From: G963664115 sp965216035
GTDB taxonomy: Bacteria > Acidobacteriota > Terriglobia > 20CM-2-55-15
Assembly: GCA_965216035.1 (NCBI GenBank)
Contig: CBDCFM010000016.1
Location: 1 to 64,000, forward strand
Direction of reading: 5' to 3'
DNA: 64,000 nucleotides
Positions 61,335 to 64,000 of the stretch are shown here, piece after piece; position 1 is the stretch's first letter; each line of letters starts with the position of its first letter. A model generated the notes under the pieces. The model saw only the letters and a list, made by a program, of their open reading frames with translations, was not told the DNA's origin and searched no databases. A program made the translations under genes and the position numbers.

Positions 61335-62999
61335 TCACACTCCGTGCCCGACGGGGACTTCGTCATGGCGATCGTGCACGTACTGGGTTTCCCCCGCTTC
61401 CGACGCTTCTACCTTTTCCCCCGCTTCTGGACCCGCAGGCAATGCCACGTTGAAGACCGTTCCCTGTCCCGGTTTGGAGTTCGCCCAAATGTGCCCATGA
61501 TGGGCCGTGACGATCTGGTAAACGATCGAAAGTCCCAAACCAGTGCCGCTGCGGAACCCCGAATGGAAGGGCAGGAAGAGACGGTCGATGTCTTGCGGAG
61601 TCATCCCGATACCCGAGTCCCTGAATTCGAGCCGGGCACGGTCCCCGGTTTCCCGGAGCGCGATTTCCAAGGTCCCTGATTCCGGCATGGCTTTGAACGC
61701 GTTCGAAACCAGGTTATGCACGACCTGACGCATCATACTCTCATCCGCCCTTACAGTGACGGGGTCCAACGCAGTGTGTATCTCGTGGTCCGACCGACGG
61801 TCGGGACTGTTTCCGATCAGCTGAAGAACGTCAAGAATCACGGTGTCCAGGCGGAGAGGCTTTGGTTGCGGCAAGCTCGGGCGTGCGTAGAGCAGGAAAT
61901 CGTTGATCGTCTGATTGAGCCTCTCCGTTTCCCGAGCTACGATGCTGACCAACTGCTGTTGTTCCGCGCCCAGTGTTAGCTCTGACTGCAACAGGCCCAA
62001 CGACCCTGTTATCGATGCCAGCGGGTTTCGTATCTCATGTGCTATACCGGCCGACATGACACCGATCGCGGCCATGCGTTCCCTCCGTCGAAGTTCCTGT
62101 TCCATTTCTCGCATATCAGTGACGTCGTCGAAACACCACACATAACCGGTGGGACCTCTTTCATCCACAGCGAGCGCTGTCACCAGAAACTGAAGACACA
62201 TTGCCCTGTTTCCTGGCCCAGGAGTCTCGATTTCGAAACCTCCCACGCCTGCGCCCTCCGGAAGCTCCGGGAAAACCTCCCAGATTCCACGTCCTACCAC
62301 GGCTGAGGAACTGCGGCCCGATATCTCAGCGGCTGCCGGATTGAATAGAAAAATCCTCCCTTCGAGGTCGGTGGTGACCAAACCGCTGCCCAGGCTATCG
62401 ATGATATGCGCCGTCAACGCCTGCAGAAACTCAAACTGTTCCGTCGATTCCTCCAGTGCCGCGTCGGACGTATGCCAGTTTTCGGCCATCACGTTGGCCA
62501 GAAAACCGACCGCACAAAAACCAAAGATCGTCACGCCCACGATGTACTGGAGCGTGATGAGCTCAGGAAAAGTAGTGGTCGTCGAAGGGAGCACCCCGAA
62601 ATGTGCCAAGTCCATGTGTACTCCGTGAAGCATCGAGGCTGTGATGGCTACAACGTAAGCACGCCGCGGTTTGAGCAGAATGCTGGACATGACAATTTCG
62701 AGAAAATACAGGGAAGAAAAATAACTGTCCAATCCCCCGGTTCGATTCACCATCCAGGTAATCAGGAGCAAATCGACCACAATCTGAGCGTAGGCCTGTG
62801 GGAGATATGACTGGTTCAATCGAAGAAACGCGAACCACAGGAAGGAGAGCACGTACACAGCCGCCAGCAGAAGCAGCATGTCCAGGGACGGCTGCGCCGC
62901 GACGAAGATACTGAAGACAACGACACGGACCCAGATCAATCGCAGCAGCCACTTACCGCGATCGATCAGCATGCGTGAGTCGGTCGCTGGATCGGCCAC
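61335..62999 (-). CDS. pilS: Membrane sensor histidine kinase (PilS-like)
   Basis: 554 residues. About six membrane helices in the first 170 residues (VRVVVFSIFVAAQPSLDMLLLLAAVYVLSFLW etc.), a PAS domain (LTAHIIDSLGSGLVTTDLEGRIFLFNPAAAEISGRS), the H box AGIAHEIRNPLASI (H321), N box NLVSNAFKAMP, and G boxes GIGM and GTGLGLSIVYQIV. Similar in order to PilS of Pseudomonas. Separated from pilC by 1 bp, so pilC, pilS and pilR form an operon on the minus strand. Confidence 0.9.
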   Translation of the reverse strand: MADPATDSRMLIDRGKWLLRLIWVRVVVFSIFVAAQPSLDMLLLLAAVYVLSFLWFAFLRLNQSYLPQAYAQIVVDLLLITWMVNRTGGLDSYFSSLYFLEIVMSSILLKPRRAYVVAITASMLHGVHMDLAHFGVLPSTTTTFPELITLQYIVGVTIFGFCAVGFLANVMAENWHTSDAALEESTEQFEFLQALTAHIIDSLGSGLVTTDLEGRIFLFNPAAAEISGRSSSAVVGRGIWEVFPELPEGAGVGGFEIETPGPGNRAMCLQFLVTALAVDERGPTGYVWCFDDVTDMREMEQELRRRERMAAIGVMSAGIAHEIRNPLASITGSLGLLQSELTLGAEQQQLVSIVARETERLNQTINDFLLYARPSLPQPKPLRLDTVILDVLQLIGNSPDRRSDHEIHTALDPVTVRADESMMRQVVHNLVSNAFKAMPESGTLEIALRETGDRARLEFRDSGIGMTPQDIDRLFLPFHSGFRSGTGLGLSIVYQIVTAHHGHIWANSKPGQGTVFNVALPAGPEAGEKVEASEAGETQYVHDRHDEVPVGHGV

Positions 63000-63000
63000 G

Positions 63001-64000
63001 CTACCCGCTCAACTCGCCAACGAGACTGAAGATCGGCATGTACATCGAAATGACGATTCCACCCACGACCACCCCGAGCACGGCCATCATCGCCGGCTCG
63101 ATCGCGGTCATGAGATCCCCAACGGCTGAATCGACTTCATCTTCGTAAAAATCAGCGATCTTGTTCAGCATCTCTTCCAGCGCGCCGGATTCCTCACCCA
63201 CGCCAATCATCGAAATGACCATACCCGGAAACACCCCGGATTCCTTCAAGGGTTCTGCGATCGTATTGCCCTGTTCGATCGAGGACCTCACACTAACGAT
63301 GGCCTCTTCCACGACGGCATTGCCCGCTGTACGGGCCGTAATTTTGAGAGCGTCCAGAATCGGCACGCCGCTGGCAATCAGTGTCCCCAGGGTCCGGGTG
63401 AATCGAGCGACAGCGATTTTGCGAACCAGATTCCCGAAGATGGGGAGTCTCAGAATTAAGCTGTCAACGATGTAGCGGCCTTTAGGGGTCGCGTAGTACG
63501 ACTTGAACAGGTAACAGCCGATACCGAGGCCGATGATAATGAACATCCCGAAGTTTTGAACGAACATACTGGCGGCAATCACTATACGGGTCGGAAGCGG
63601 CAGGTCCGCGCCCATACCCTCGAAAAGATCGGTAAACGCGGGCACGACCTTCCACAGGATCAGCGTGATCACAGCGGTAGCGATAAAAACGATCGCCGCG
63701 GGGTAGATCATCGCCGACTTCATCGCTGCTTTCAGTTTTACGGCCTTTTCAATGTAGACGGATAGACGCTGAAAGATCGTGTCGAGAATACCGCCCGCCT
63801 CTCCGGCTGCCACCATGTTCGTATACAGCTCGTCGAATATTTTAGGGCTCAGCATCATGCCCTCGGACAACGTGTTGCCCGTCTCGACTTGCGTCTGGAT
63901 GTTTTGGATTGCTTCCGCGAACTTCGGATTCTCCTGCTGTTTGCCCAGTATGTCCAGGCAGTTGACCAGCGGCACACCGGCATCGATCATGACAGAAAAC
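63001..64000 (-). CDS. pilC: Type IV pilus platform protein PilC (partial at window end)
   Basis: At least 333 residues in the window; the frame continues past 64000 (…FSVMIDAGVPLVNCLDIL), so the ATG at 63990 is internal and the N-terminal cytoplasmic part is outside. Two GspF domains: VAAGEAGGILDTIFQRL with membrane helix MIYPAAIVFIATAVITLILWKVVPAF, and ASGVPILDALKITARTA ... GVGEESGALEEMLNKIADFYEDEVD with the C-terminal helix. It is the canonical PilC next to pilS/pilR, distinct from the copy at 35-36 kb. Confidence 0.9.
   Translation of the reverse strand, partial: FSVMIDAGVPLVNCLDILGKQQENPKFAEAIQNIQTQVETGNTLSEGMMLSPKIFDELYTNMVAAGEAGGILDTIFQRLSVYIEKAVKLKAAMKSAMIYPAAIVFIATAVITLILWKVVPAFTDLFEGMGADLPLPTRIVIAASMFVQNFGMFIIIGLGIGCYLFKSYYATPKGRYIVDSLILRLPIFGNLVRKIAVARFTRTLGTLIASGVPILDALKITARTAGNAVVEEAIVSVRSSIEQGNTIAEPLKESGVFPGMVISMIGVGEESGALEEMLNKIADFYEDEVDSAVGDLMTAIEPAMMAVLGVVVGGIVISMYMPIFSLVGELSG

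Overview
The window looks like a chromosomal segment of an Acidobacteriota bacterium, or a close relative. The evidence is paired type IV pilins with an unusually invariant N-terminal helix, a VWFA-related protein of the acidobacterial kind, an alignment complex (PilM/N/O/P) in one operon, and Gram-negative outer-membrane functions (LolA, OmpA lipoprotein, O-antigen-ligase-like proteins). Base composition is moderately GC-rich throughout. The assignment is inference from protein style; no rRNA is present.

Layout. 1-3.2 kb: insertion sequences (two tandem IS256-type copies and a broken IS3-type orfA). 3.6-11.4 kb: housekeeping genes (a membrane protein with a possible M15-type domain, secreted proteins, signal peptidase I, RNase III, a TIM-barrel epimerase, AsnRS, CoaE), followed by FolD to 12.3 kb. 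12.3-15.1 kb: a methyltransferase gene wrecked by an IS481-type element, next to a tandem MITE-like repeat. 15.1-20.8 kb: Na+ symporter, OsmC protein, MFS exporter, DusB. 20.9-24.9 kb: a glycosyltransferase remnant, tRNA-Sec (selC), STAS protein, CxxCH protein, VWFA protein, OmpA lipoprotein, HU. 25.0-26.9 kb: an ISKra4-type element with a -1 slippery site. 27.1-29.7 kb: an isocitrate-dehydrogenase-family gene with an in-frame TGA, a pteridine-reductase-like SDR, and a peroxiredoxin whose peroxidatic residue is encoded by TGA. 30-38.3 kb: a type IV pilus/type II secretion-like operon and two pilins. 38.6-59.8 kb: a cell-surface polysaccharide or glycan locus. 59.9-64 kb: NtrC-type regulator, sensor kinase and a second PilC, cut by the window end.

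How they fit together. The tRNA-Sec gene at 21.4 kb and the UGA-containing peroxiredoxin at 29.3 kb belong to the same recoding system; a well-placed stem-loop after that UGA supports selenocysteine insertion. The two-component pair at 60-63 kb is of the PilS/PilR (sigma-54) type, and a good sigma-54 -24/-12 element lies upstream of one pilin at 38.5 kb. The glycan locus sits between the two pilus gene blocks. Its flippase gene is split by an IS256-type element that itself carries an IS21-type element; removing both in silico restores both reading frames exactly.

Two families of short non-autonomous repeats with inverted ends and TA flanks are scattered between genes, and some of them provide the stop codons of neighbouring genes. 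The selenoprotein/selC pair, the nested insertion and the TA-flanked repeat families are the most interesting observations. I see no CRISPR array, rRNA or phage module.
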